A DNA stretch of 15,519 bases from Chloromonas sp. AAM2 (GCA_004335635.1 QAXH01004474.1:2377-17895); one strand, 5' to 3'. Shown: positions 6,624 to 14,147, counted from the stretch's first letter. Notes: a model not told the origin generated them from the sequence alone. Program-made: numbers and translations.

Positions 6624-8738
6624 ATGAGCTACCTACACATTACTCAGAAAGATTCCGTCGCAATTCTCACTTTGGATCTTCCCGGAGAGAAAGTGAATAA
6701 ATTGAATGAAGATCTGATTGAAGAATTTTCATCTTTTCTGGATGAGCTGGAATCGGATGAAGAACTAAAAGGTGCGGTCCTTATTTCCGGGAAAAAGGAC
6801 AATTTTATTGCCGGGGCCGATATAGACATGTTTCAGGAACGCGAAACGGCTGAGGAAATTGAGCAGCTGAGTAAGAGGGGACATCAGATTCTAAATCGTA
6901 TTGCGGATTTCCCAAAACCTATCGCAGTTGCTGTTCATGGTAGTTGTATGGGAGGGGGACTTGAACTTTCCCTGGCCTGTCATTATCGCGTTTGTTCTGA
7001 TAACTCAAAAACCGTATTTGCGCTCCCGGAAGTAAAACTCGGGCTTCTTCCGGGTACAGGTGGCACGCAGCGACTCCCACGACTCATCGGCCTTCAAAAC
7101 GCATTGCCTTATATGCTGACGGGGAAAAATATATATGTCCGGCAGGCAAAAAGAATGGGCATGGTTGACGAAGTGACTCATAAAGACGCTATTGAAACAG
7201 CTGCTATTAAAGGCGTGCATAAAATTGCTGACGGAACATTCACAAGAAAGGATAAGCGTCCGTTTTTTCATAAGGTTTTGGAAGGAAATCCATTGGGAAG
7301 AAAAATCATTTTTTCCCAAGCACGAAAAAAAGCAGGGAGTCAGACACGTGGAAATTATCCGGCTCCCCCTAAAATTATTGATGCTGTTCAGCATGGATAT
7401 TCGCATGGGCTGGAAAAAGGATTAGAGAATGAAACTGTCCTTTTTGGTGAATTAGGAGCAACAAAGGAGTCCCGAAACTTAGTAAACCTGTTTTTTGGAA
7501 TGAACGCATCTAAGAAAGTTCCAAACGCTGATATGGCTACTTCGATTCAGCGAATTGGCGTTCTTGGTGCTGGATTGATGGGGTCAGGTATTGCCGATGT
7601 AAGTGTGAACAAAGGAGATTACAGGATTTTACTCAAAGACCAAACGCTCGATAATGCCGCAAAAGGAGAAAAAGAGATCTGGAAATCACTTAATGACAAA
7701 GTGAATAAGCGGATCATCTCTGAATTTGAACGCGATAGCACCATCAGTAAAGTCACGGGAACCGATTCCTATGATGGTTTTAAGTCTGTTGACCTGGTAA
7801 TTGAAGCGGTTTTCGAGGACCTGGAGCTCAAACAAAATATTGTAAAGGATGTAGAAGCGAACACTCCAGAACACTGCATCTTTGCCTCTAACACGTCTTC
7901 GCTTCCGATCTCTAAGATAGCCGAAAAATCGGACCGGCCTGAGCAGATTATTGGCATGCATTATTTCTCACCGGTTCAAAAAATGCCCTTATTAGAAATC
8001 ATCACAACCGATAAAACGGCAGACTGGGTCACTCAAACCGCATATCAGGTTGGGGTAAATCAGGGTAAACATGTGATAGTGGTGAAAGATGGGCCTGGGT
8101 TTTACACGACACGAATATTAGCACCTTATATGAATGAAGCTCTCAAATTGCTGGAAGAAGGAGCTTCAATCGAATTTTTGGATAAGATCATGAAAGACTG
8201 GGGGTTTCCTGTTGGACCCATGGCTTTATTTGATGAAGTTGGAATTGATGTAGGAGCTCATGTAGCTGAAACGCTCTCTCCTATGTTTACGGAACGTGGT
8301 GTAGAAACCGAAAATCGAGCTCAGGAACTTCTGGATGCTGGATTTAAAGGCCGGAAAAATAAAAAAGGAATGTATAAATACTCCGATGACCGGGATAAAG
8401 AAGTGAATAGAGAAATCTATGATCATTTCGGAGGGCAAAAGAGAGTCGACCCTGATACGGAAACGGCTCAATTACGAATTGCATATACGATGATCAACGA
8501 AGCTGCCTGGTGTTTGGATGAGGGAATAATAAAATCACCCGATGATGGAGACCTTGGGGCAATCCTGGGCTTGGGTTTTCCTCCGTTCCTGGGCGGGCCA
8601 TTTCGCTATATCGATCAAAAGGGGGTGCAAAATGTGGTTGATAAATTACATGATTTTACTCAGGAATTCGGCCCAAGGTTTAAGCCTGCAAATATTCTGA
8701 CAGATTATTCAAAAGCAGGAAAGAAATTCTATTCCTGA
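6624..8738 (+). CDS. fadJ: Fatty-acid oxidation complex alpha subunit (enoyl-CoA hydratase / 3-hydroxyacyl-CoA dehydrogenase), FadJ type
   Basis: A 704-residue bifunctional enzyme, normal length for FadJ/FadB. Residues 1-190 are the crotonase domain: the oxyanion-forming motif AGADI (64-68), MGGGLELSLAC with catalytic Glu114, and PEVKLGLLPGTGGTQR with catalytic Glu136 hydrate trans-2-enoyl-CoA. Residues about 308-490 are the NAD-binding dehydrogenase domain: GVLGAGLMGSGIA (312-324, GxGxxG) and SNTSSLPI, then the catalytic pair His446 (GMHYFSPV) and Glu458 (LLEII). Residues 490-700 carry the two C-terminal helical domains (KDGPGFYTTRIL..., Asn504). It makes a channelled complex with the thiolase FadI encoded just upstream, giving hydratase, dehydrogenase and thiolase steps in the cytoplasm. 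I see no consensus promoter in the gap, so transcription may depend on fadI, or on sequences brought by the repeats. Confidence 0.94.
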   Translation: MSYLHITQKDSVAILTLDLPGEKVNKLNEDLIEEFSSFLDELESDEELKGAVLISGKKDNFIAGADIDMFQERETAEEIEQLSKRGHQILNRIADFPKPIAVAVHGSCMGGGLELSLACHYRVCSDNSKTVFALPEVKLGLLPGTGGTQRLPRLIGLQNALPYMLTGKNIYVRQAKRMGMVDEVTHKDAIETAAIKGVHKIADGTFTRKDKRPFFHKVLEGNPLGRKIIFSQARKKAGSQTRGNYPAPPKIIDAVQHGYSHGLEKGLENETVLFGELGATKESRNLVNLFFGMNASKKVPNADMATSIQRIGVLGAGLMGSGIADVSVNKGDYRILLKDQTLDNAAKGEKEIWKSLNDKVNKRIISEFERDSTISKVTGTDSYDGFKSVDLVIEAVFEDLELKQNIVKDVEANTPEHCIFASNTSSLPISKIAEKSDRPEQIIGMHYFSPVQKMPLLEIITTDKTADWVTQTAYQVGVNQGKHVIVVKDGPGFYTTRILAPYMNEALKLLEEGASIEFLDKIMKDWGFPVGPMALFDEVGIDVGAHVAETLSPMFTERGVETENRAQELLDAGFKGRKNKKGMYKYSDDRDKEVNREIYDHFGGQKRVDPDTETAQLRIAYTMINEAAWCLDEGIIKSPDDGDLGAILGLGFPPFLGGPFRYIDQKGVQNVVDKLHDFTQEFGPRFKPANILTDYSKAGKKFYS

Positions 8739-8783
8739 GTTCGGGTAAATAATGTGTTGATTAATTTTAAAAAGCCTAAAGGG

Positions 8784-8859
8784 GCATTCCTGCGTTGCCA
8801 GGATATCAATGCTTGATACCTAAAAAAAATAGATTTCGGGCGTGCGTCACGAAATGACC
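8784..8859. repeat. Hairpin-rich intergenic repeat-like sequence
   Basis: Between the convergent fadJ and motB ends lie CCTG/CAGG (around CATTCCTGCGTTGCCAGG), TATCAA/TTGATA (8804-8818) and ATTTCG/CGAAAT (8833-8838, 8850-8855). The order CATTCCTGCG...hairpin...GAAATGACC resembles the widespread bacterial dispersed element that starts CATTCCTGCG and ends GGAATGACC. It occurs once in this window, so copy number is not shown. Confidence 0.4.
8822..8855 (-). terminator. Probable terminator of the motor operon
   Basis: On the minus strand the ATTTCG...CGAAAT hairpin (8855 to 8833) is followed by CTA and eight T (8829 to 8822). It lies about 50 bp past the motB stop and would end the five-gene transcript. 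Confidence 0.5.
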
Positions 8860-8902
8860 ACCAGACCTATCATACAAACTACTTTAATTAATCGAACTCA
8901 GG

Positions 8903-9601
8903 TTAGTAGTAAATTCTGATTACGATTCGGCGATTCAGGGCCCGATTCTCTATGATATCGTTTCCAAGGGAATCAGTATGAGGCACAACAGGCTGTGTAT
9001 CGGCATAACCCGAGGCTTTAAGACGGTCTCCCTCAATTCCTTCTTCAATGAAATACTTAACGATTCCTGATGCACGCGCCACCGATAGTTCCCAGTTTGA
9101 CGGAAAGCGCTCTGTACTGATTGGCACGTTGTCGGTATGGCCTTCCACATCTACATTGAATTGATAATAGCCAAGTTCATTCATTGCTTCGGTTACTTTG
9201 TTGATGATACCCTGACCGGTAGGCAGTAACCGGGCTTCTCCGGAATTATAAAATGAACTGCTGTTAAAGAATAATTTGATGCCATCCCGATCCAGAATAA
9301 TACTTACTTGTCCTGCTTCTCGTTCGTCAGCTAATTTTTCATCGAGGTCTTTTTTCACCTCAGCTAAGGGAGTCCGCACATTTTCCTGTTTGTTGACTTC
9401 TGAACGGAGGCCCTGCTTCATCTGCTCCCATAAGTTGATATCAACATGAGACACCGCAATCAAGACCGCAAAAAAGGCCAATAGAAGGGTAATCATATCG
9501 CTATACGTCAGTAGCCACTCTAGATCCTCTTCATGGACCTCTTTTTCATTTACATCCCCAGAATTGCGGCCTAATCCACCAAATCTACTGCTTCGTGCCA
9601 T
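8903..9601 (-). CDS. motB: MotB-type stator protein with OmpA-like peptidoglycan-binding domain
   Basis: A 232-residue inner-membrane protein, the last gene of the motor operon. After a short cytoplasmic N-terminus, the single membrane helix (about 29-50) reads WLLTYSDMITLLLAFFAVLIAVS; Asp35 lies exactly where the ion-binding Asp of MotB (Asp32 in E. coli) sits in the (T/A)Y(A/S)D.(I/M)T...AFF motif. Residues about 52-66 could be the plug. Residues about 98-232 form the OmpA/MotB domain: GIKLFFNSSSFYNSG, VDVEGHTDNVPI, NWELSVARA, LKASGYADTQPV, and NRRIVIRI, which bind the peptidoglycan and hold the stator. At 232 residues it is shorter than E. coli MotB (308), with a short linker. It starts 2 bp after the motA stop, as expected for a stator pair. 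All key residues are present, so it should be an active ion-driven stator. Confidence 0.92.
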   Translation of the reverse strand: MARSSRFGGLGRNSGDVNEKEVHEEDLEWLLTYSDMITLLLAFFAVLIAVSHVDINLWEQMKQGLRSEVNKQENVRTPLAEVKKDLDEKLADEREAGQVSIILDRDGIKLFFNSSSFYNSGEARLLPTGQGIINKVTEAMNELGYYQFNVDVEGHTDNVPISTERFPSNWELSVARASGIVKYFIEEGIEGDRLKASGYADTQPVVPHTDSLGNDIIENRALNRRIVIRIYY

Positions 9602-9603
9602 GG

Positions 9604-10434
9604 CTAAGCCCCTTGCAGTTCTAACTCTTCTTCAGAATCAAAATCTCGTTGCAGATACGTCTTCAATTTATCTTTAATGTAAAAAGAAGATTTTTTTTCA
9701 TTGATAAGCAGTACGCCTTCTAATATGAAATACTCCCTGAAGCGATTCATTTGAGCTACATTTTTGATTTTTTCCGCCACGGGGTAAAAAACGAATCGTG
9801 CCAGTGAAATCCCGTATAAGGTTGTAATCAATGCTGCGGCTAATCCCGGTCCCATAGCAGACGGGTTTTCAAGTTCACCAAGCATTACTATAAGCCCAAA
9901 TAACGTACCAAACATACCAAATGATGGCGCAGCACCCCCCATGGCTCGTAAAACATCCACGACTACCAAACTTCGATAATAATGTTCTTCTATATTATTT
10001 GATCCAAAATCGCGGATTTCCTCATTGTCATAGTTGGTACTTACAAGTGAAAATAAAAAGCCTGTAATTTCTCCCTGATGTTCTTCTTCCAGTTTGGAAA
10101 GCGCCTGCACCCGGTTATCTCTAATATCTTCATTCCAACTTAGAATATTTTCCAGGTCCTGTTCTAAAACTGTAGCACTTGTTTTGGACTGACTGAAAAA
10201 ATAAAACAAACTAAAAAACGCTTTACCTACATATCGGGGCTGATACGTAATAAAAACTGCGTTCAAAACCCCACCAATAACGATGAAAAAGCTGGGGATA
10301 TTTAAAAATTGATATTGTGAAAGAGCAGGGATCGATTCAATATATGTTGTAGTCCCAGTTACTTCGGTGACACCAAACACCAAAACACTAAGGCTAAATA
10401 ATACCCCGAGAATATTTGTTAGTGATAACCTCAT
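9604..10434 (-). CDS. motA: MotA-type stator protein
   Basis: A 276-residue inner-membrane protein (E. coli MotA has 295). Four membrane segments: about 6-22, 46-64 (IPSFFIVIGGVLNAVFI), 169-187 and 193-217. The third and fourth read PSFGMFGTLFGLIVMLGEL and NPSAMGPGLAAALITTLYG, the MotA signature. Pro170 and Pro218 match the two functional prolines of E. coli MotA (173 and 222). In the cytoplasmic loop Arg108 and Glu116 have the same 8-residue spacing as the rotor-contacting Arg90 and Glu98 (aligned by eye), so torque transfer to a FliG-like partner is plausible. The C-terminus is about 55 residues, without the long tail of ZorA. It follows the TPR lipoprotein by 15 bp and precedes motB by 2 bp. 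It is more MotA-like than ExbB/TolQ/GldL-like because of the four helices and loop layout. Confidence 0.92.
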   Translation of the reverse strand: MRLSLTNILGVLFSLSVLVFGVTEVTGTTTYIESIPALSQYQFLNIPSFFIVIGGVLNAVFITYQPRYVGKAFFSLFYFFSQSKTSATVLEQDLENILSWNEDIRDNRVQALSKLEEEHQGEITGFLFSLVSTNYDNEEIRDFGSNNIEEHYYRSLVVVDVLRAMGGAAPSFGMFGTLFGLIVMLGELENPSAMGPGLAAALITTLYGISLARFVFYPVAEKIKNVAQMNRFREYFILEGVLLINEKKSSFYIKDKLKTYLQRDFDSEEELELQGA

Positions 10435-10449
10435 TTTTTGATCTCCGTC

Positions 10450-11130
10450 TTACTGTTCTTCTTCAGTTTCATCTGCGCCGGAATCTTCTTCCGGATTTTC
10501 AGATGTGGATTCTGGCTCAATGCCTTCTTCCAGTTTTATATCTTCGATGATGGTTTCAAGTTCAGGTATACTGGGTATTGGCAGGTCCGGATTGATTTGT
10601 ACTGCTCTGTTCCAATTTTCCCGTGTTGCATTTTGGTTCCCCATCATAAAGTGAATGGTTCCCTTAAGCGCATAAGCATCTGCGGTCTCCGCTATGTTCA
10701 GCGTCTCATTTAGTAACCGTAATGCTTCCGTATACTCCTCCAGATAGAATAGATCTTGAGCTTTTCTGAAGTTCGCCAATACCTTACGGATATTATTTAA
10801 TTGCTGATGAATCAGTGTTGAATCAGCAATCACCACCGTATCCTTTTCTGCGGGTTGCATACCACTGAGATCCAGGAAAAACTCGTCTTCATCCGGGTCG
10901 AGGCTTATCTCAATGCCCGAGCTTTCATTTTTATAGTTCAGAACAATTTCATCTTCTTTGCCCTGATTACTCGTCATCTGATTTAGTTCCCTTAGTTCCT
11001 CAAGCGTATATGAACGCTCACTTTCGGCCCCTGTGTTACCAGATTCAGCTATCGTGGCGTCGGTTGGAACGCAACCTTTTATCAAAAAAAGTGCTGCAAG
11101 ACCCAATAAGATAGTTTTAAAATTGCACAT
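10450..11130 (-). CDS. TPR lipoprotein with acidic tail, third gene of the motor operon
   Basis: A 226-residue protein. Residues 1-20 (hydrophobic run ending in FLIKGC) form a lipoprotein signal, with Cys20 as the lipidated residue; Lys at -2 is unusual for a lipobox. Residues about 108-175 carry helical repeats of TPR type (RKAQDLFYLEEYTEALRLLN, then DAYALKGTIHFMMGNQNAT and ENWNRAVQINPDLP). The last 30 residues are strongly acidic (EEDSGADETEEEQ). TPR lipoproteins often dock partners under the outer membrane. The start codon overlaps the end of the upstream gene by 14 bp, so the two are translationally coupled. I do not recognise an exact family. Its position between the FlgO-like barrel and the stator genes suggests a link between the outer membrane and the motor. 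Confidence 0.8.
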   Translation of the reverse strand: MCNFKTILLGLAALFLIKGCVPTDATIAESGNTGAESERSYTLEELRELNQMTSNQGKEDEIVLNYKNESSGIEISLDPDEDEFFLDLSGMQPAEKDTVVIADSTLIHQQLNNIRKVLANFRKAQDLFYLEEYTEALRLLNETLNIAETADAYALKGTIHFMMGNQNATRENWNRAVQINPDLPIPSIPELETIIEDIKLEEGIEPESTSENPEEDSGADETEEEQ

Positions 11131-12214
11131 AAGCCTTCACCCCATAACCTAATTGACCGTATGTATATGTATTCGTAACTGCTGTAGATATTTCTTCTGT
11201 AACCGACTGTTCGGTTAAAAAGTAGTGGACATACAGCTCAAAACCGATATTTTTGGAAAGATTGAACATGATTCCCGGATTCAACATTATCAGGTTCCCA
11301 TTCCTGTTACCCTGCGCCAGCCACACTGAAGCATCTAATCCCAGCATGATTCGATAATCATTAATAGATTCTGTTTTTTCTGTGACTGCCTGATCAAAAG
11401 AGAGTCCAATTTCCCAGAAATTAGCTTCAAATCCTGCATCCTCATTTGCCCTGAAAAGATTAAAGCCTGTATAAAATCCTAAATAGCCACTGTTTCTGTC
11501 ATTAAAAGGTTGGCGATAGCCCACATTAAAGTTATAGTTTAACGATGAGGAATTAGCAGCAATTTCATTTGCAGGAGCTGTGGATTCGGTGAAGAAATCA
11601 TTTTGCATCAATGAGGCACCAAAACGAATTACGACCCTTTTCCCAATATCATCTGTTTCCCTGTCCTCAACGGGAAAGGCTGCCACACTTTGAGCCCAAA
11701 CTATCTCTCTGGTTTGTGGACTTATTATTCTGATCTGTACTATCAAACCCTCCGTCATTTCACGCTGAACCGTAAGTTCCATAAGGCCCGAAAGTGAGTA
11801 TTTATTTGTGACCCCTTCCATTAATTCCAGCGACATATCGGCTAATGACCTGCCCTTTATATTCATAAGCTGTAATGTAGAGTCACTTCCAATTATCTTT
11901 AGCTTATCAGTAGGGTCGAGCTCAGGAGGTGAGATCACACTCATTGCTGTATTCTCTCGGAAGGTTGCTTCGATTTCACCTTTGATGAAAGCAATGTTCT
12001 CATTATTGAATTCACTTTCATCATAATTGATTTTATAGATCGCTGCCCTTCTGATATTGAGAGGAAGGTCGCTCAACTCATTAACAAGCTGATTTGTGAT
12101 TTTCTTCATCATAAACGTATCAGCTTGCCGGTTTACATTCCGGTTTCTCTGTTGCCCCAACACGGATTGCCAGCAAACAGTCATGATTAAAAATATCCCG
12201 AAGAGTATCCTCAT
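11117..12214 (-). CDS. FlgO/CsgG-like periplasmic domain fused to an outer-membrane beta-barrel
   Basis: A 365-residue protein with a Sec signal peptide (residues 1-20, cleavage after VLG). Residues about 33-178 have the alternating alpha/beta layout of the FlgO/CsgG-type fold: a helix KKITNQLVNELSDL, a strand RRAAIYKINY, a helix of IKGEIEATFREN, a strand AMSVISPPELDP, and then KYSLSGLMELTVQ with IVQIRIISPQTREIVWAQS, the 'activity' strands that end with a degradation of the (L/I)(V/I)D..TGEI.W type. Residues about 225-365 alternate hydrophobic and polar residues with aromatic strand ends and finish in Phe365, the usual last residue of an outer-membrane barrel. FlgO is an outer-membrane-associated flagellar protein in Vibrio. 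It is encoded 3 bp after the FliFG gene. The domain assignment is by pattern and moderate; the barrel is more certain. Confidence 0.7.
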   Translation of the reverse strand: MRILFGIFLIMTVCWQSVLGQQRNRNVNRQADTFMMKKITNQLVNELSDLPLNIRRAAIYKINYDESEFNNENIAFIKGEIEATFRENTAMSVISPPELDPTDKLKIIGSDSTLQLMNIKGRSLADMSLELMEGVTNKYSLSGLMELTVQREMTEGLIVQIRIISPQTREIVWAQSVAAFPVEDRETDDIGKRVVIRFGASLMQNDFFTESTAPANEIAANSSSLNYNFNVGYRQPFNDRNSGYLGFYTGFNLFRANEDAGFEANFWEIGLSFDQAVTEKTESINDYRIMLGLDASVWLAQGNRNGNLIMLNPGIMFNLSKNIGFELYVHYFLTEQSVTEEISTAVTNTYTYGQLGYGVKAYVQF

Positions 12215-12217
12215 TTT

Positions 12218-14068
12218 TTAGCCCGCTGATTTTAGATACGTCCGAATTTGCTGCAGTACCTTCTTCCTTGCTTGCTCGACCTCTGATGTGCTCAAATCTC
12301 TTATGTTACCCAATTCTGAAGTTATCAGCTGTTGCTCTCTCTTAGGTCTGATTTGAAGGATTTTTTGCCTAATGGCATCATCTGCTTCAAACAGCGCGGG
12401 AATAAGCTCTTCGGTTCCCATATTTTCTAATGCCTTTTGCAACACATCATCATCCATTTCAGGGATATCCGTAAATGCCACAAAATATTTTCTGATTTTT
12501 TTGGCCAGCTTCAGATCCTGTTCAGCAATTGATTTTACAAATGATTCCTGCTCACTTACCGGCATGCTGTCTATGGTCGTCAATATCGATTCTACTCCAT
12601 CGGCTGCAACAAATTTCATATCTGATACGGAAAGTGCTTTCGATGAGAAATGAGCCGCCACTTTTTTATAAATGGAAACCGGAATGTTATTGATCTTACC
12701 CATTTTTAGTACCACAGAAATTCGTTTCTGCTCTTCCTTCTTTTGAAGAACATAACTTGAACGTTCCCCGGCCACCTGAGCCAGCAGTATTGCCGTCATT
12801 TCGTCCGACTCTCCTTTCACCAGGTGCATAAGCTGCTGATCGGTTAGCTGATCAAGGAAATCAAATAAATTGGACTGCTTATCTTTATTCTGACGCTCTT
12901 TTTTAATTCCCTGAATGCTTTTTTTGAATTTTTCGACCTCTTCTACTTTTTCTTCAATAGGAATCGTTTCAATATTCGATAACCCAAATTGAATAGAGTT
13001 ATAGTGTTCATCCTCCAGATAGTTTTCAAGGACATCCATCAATTTATGATCTACACTATAAATGTGTCGTACAGCCCGAACAACTCCCTCATCTTCATCG
13101 TCTTCAATCCAGTCTGTTATGAGGTTTGACACCAACTTAGGATTGCTGACACACATATTGGTAATGTACATCTTATCATTTTCAAACTGCTGCTGTTTAT
13201 CACGGCTTATCTCCCGAACTTCATCCTTGGGTTTTTCAGCAACTTCATCCCCATTATTGCTCTGTAATTGAGGAAAATACTGTGGATTGTATGGATACCG
13301 GCCAAGCTGTTGATCCGGTTTTTCATCTTTAGGCTTTCTGAATACCATAAATACCAACAATGCCAGTATCAGAACCGCTAAACCCGCTATAACATACATC
13401 AGCTGTCTTGGGTCGTTCCAGTTTACTCCAAGAAACATATTAGGTTCTGCCTCATCAGCTTCTTGCTGACTATTGAGCTCTTCCAGGCGCTGCATCTGTG
13501 AACTAAGCCGATCCTGTTGTTGAGGTTGTTTTCGTTCAATGCCGGGGAATACCCGTTCCGTGACTTCGATGACATCACCGCGAAGCAGGTCCGCATTGGA
13601 AATCATTGCCGCCGCTTCTTCTATAAATTCAATGTCCTCATCTGAATATGACGTATCAACCAAAACTTTGACATTCAATCCTGTGAGTTTAAACCTTGAA
13701 TCGAAACCCGATATTTTTAAACTATCTCCTTTGTTTTCGTTGCCTCGTAAATTTGGTGGTATTACCGGTAAGCCGGGGAGGTTTTCCAATTCAATTTCAG
13801 GCGGCTGTTCTACAACATCGTACCCTTTGGCCACCATAACTCTTTCCAGGTCCGCTTTCACATCTACAATAAATGTTCCCTTATCGTAGTATTCCCTGAG
13901 CGATCGTTCAAGTACAATCTCGTAATACTGTTCGTATTTGGCTGCTTCATCCTGTTCATCCGGAGTGGCTGCAGACCGATTAGCTGGGTTTTGTGCAAAT
14001 GCTGTAACCGACCAAAACAACATTATAAACCCAATAAAAAATGATATCCCTATCCGTACCCTGTTCAT
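12218..14068 (-). CDS. fliFG: FliF-FliG fusion: truncated MS-ring protein joined to complete rotor protein FliG
   Basis: A 616-residue protein from the ATG at 14068, which gives a clean signal peptide; an in-frame ATG at 14119 adds 17 residues (numbers below use the longer form, 633 residues). Residues 18-42 are the signal peptide or first membrane helix. Residues 60-195 match the RBM3 part of FliF: FIVDVKADLERV, LTGLNVKVLVDTSYSDEDIEFIEEAAAMI and the diagnostic RGDVIEV before VFPG. A membrane helix is at 239-260. A linker of about 60 residues leads to NPKLVSNLITDWI (326-338), like the FliG-binding helix of FliF, then FliG-like N (about 340-405), M (about 415-495) and C (about 540-630) domains. 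The C-terminus (DDDVLQKALENMGTEELIPALFEADDAIRQKIL...) is clearly FliG. RBM1 and RBM2 are missing. It is the first gene of the motor operon and would form the rotor. Confidence 0.85.
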   Translation of the reverse strand: MNRVRIGISFFIGFIMLFWSVTAFAQNPANRSAATPDEQDEAAKYEQYYEIVLERSLREYYDKGTFIVDVKADLERVMVAKGYDVVEQPPEIELENLPGLPVIPPNLRGNENKGDSLKISGFDSRFKLTGLNVKVLVDTSYSDEDIEFIEEAAAMISNADLLRGDVIEVTERVFPGIERKQPQQQDRLSSQMQRLEELNSQQEADEAEPNMFLGVNWNDPRQLMYVIAGLAVLILALLVFMVFRKPKDEKPDQQLGRYPYNPQYFPQLQSNNGDEVAEKPKDEVREISRDKQQQFENDKMYITNMCVSNPKLVSNLITDWIEDDEDEGVVRAVRHIYSVDHKLMDVLENYLEDEHYNSIQFGLSNIETIPIEEKVEEVEKFKKSIQGIKKERQNKDKQSNLFDFLDQLTDQQLMHLVKGESDEMTAILLAQVAGERSSYVLQKKEEQKRISVVLKMGKINNIPVSIYKKVAAHFSSKALSVSDMKFVAADGVESILTTIDSMPVSEQESFVKSIAEQDLKLAKKIRKYFVAFTDIPEMDDDVLQKALENMGTEELIPALFEADDAIRQKILQIRPKREQQLITSELGNIRDLSTSEVEQARKKVLQQIRTYLKSAG

Positions 14069-14089
14069 AGCAAATGGATTTAATGTAAT

Positions 14090-14120
14090 ATTAGGTATTG
14101 TACCCAAAATGTATTTCAAA
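14090..14120 (-). promoter_or_regulatory. Weak candidate promoter of the motor operon
   Basis: On the minus strand TTTG (14120 to 14117), a 19-nt spacer and TACCTAAT (14097 to 14090). Spacing is ideal but the -7 box keeps only TA..T of TAnnTTTG. It would place the start of transcription just before the ATG at 14068. Confidence 0.25.
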
Positions 14121-14136
14121 GTAGATTAAACTACTT
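14119..14136. promoter_or_regulatory. 18-bp inverted repeat upstream of the motor operon
   Basis: AAGTAG (14119-14124) and CTACTT (14131-14136) are perfect inverted arms around 6 bp. The arms sit just upstream of the FliFG start and overlap the candidate -33 box, so they could be an operator. Confidence 0.35.
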
Positions 14137-14147
14137 ATCCACATTTT
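14133..14147 (+). repeat. 15-bp direct repeat, copy 1, containing a DnaA box
   Basis: ACTTATCCACATTTT, identical to the copy at 14220-14234. It contains TTATCCACA (14135-14143), the perfect high-affinity DnaA box, and lies just upstream of the motor operon. Confidence 0.55.

Noticed and set aside
7005..7406. 133-codon minus-strand frame within fadJ
   Set aside because: It is antisense to the conserved crotonase domain of fadJ and shows no recognisable domain.
8903..10434. Zorya-type anti-phage defence (ZorA/ZorB are MotA/MotB-like)
   Set aside because: The MotA here lacks the long cytoplasmic tail of ZorA, there is no ZorC, ZorD or ZorE gene, and a FliG rotor gene is present in the operon instead.
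8903..10434. ExbBD/TolQR or GldLM energiser
   Set aside because: The second protein has an OmpA-type peptidoglycan-binding domain and the first has four helices with the MotA loop residues, so MotAB fits better.
14069..14119. Longer start for the FliF-FliG fusion
   Set aside because: The 17 extra residues come before a normal signal peptide and cover the candidate promoter. It is kept only as an alternative.
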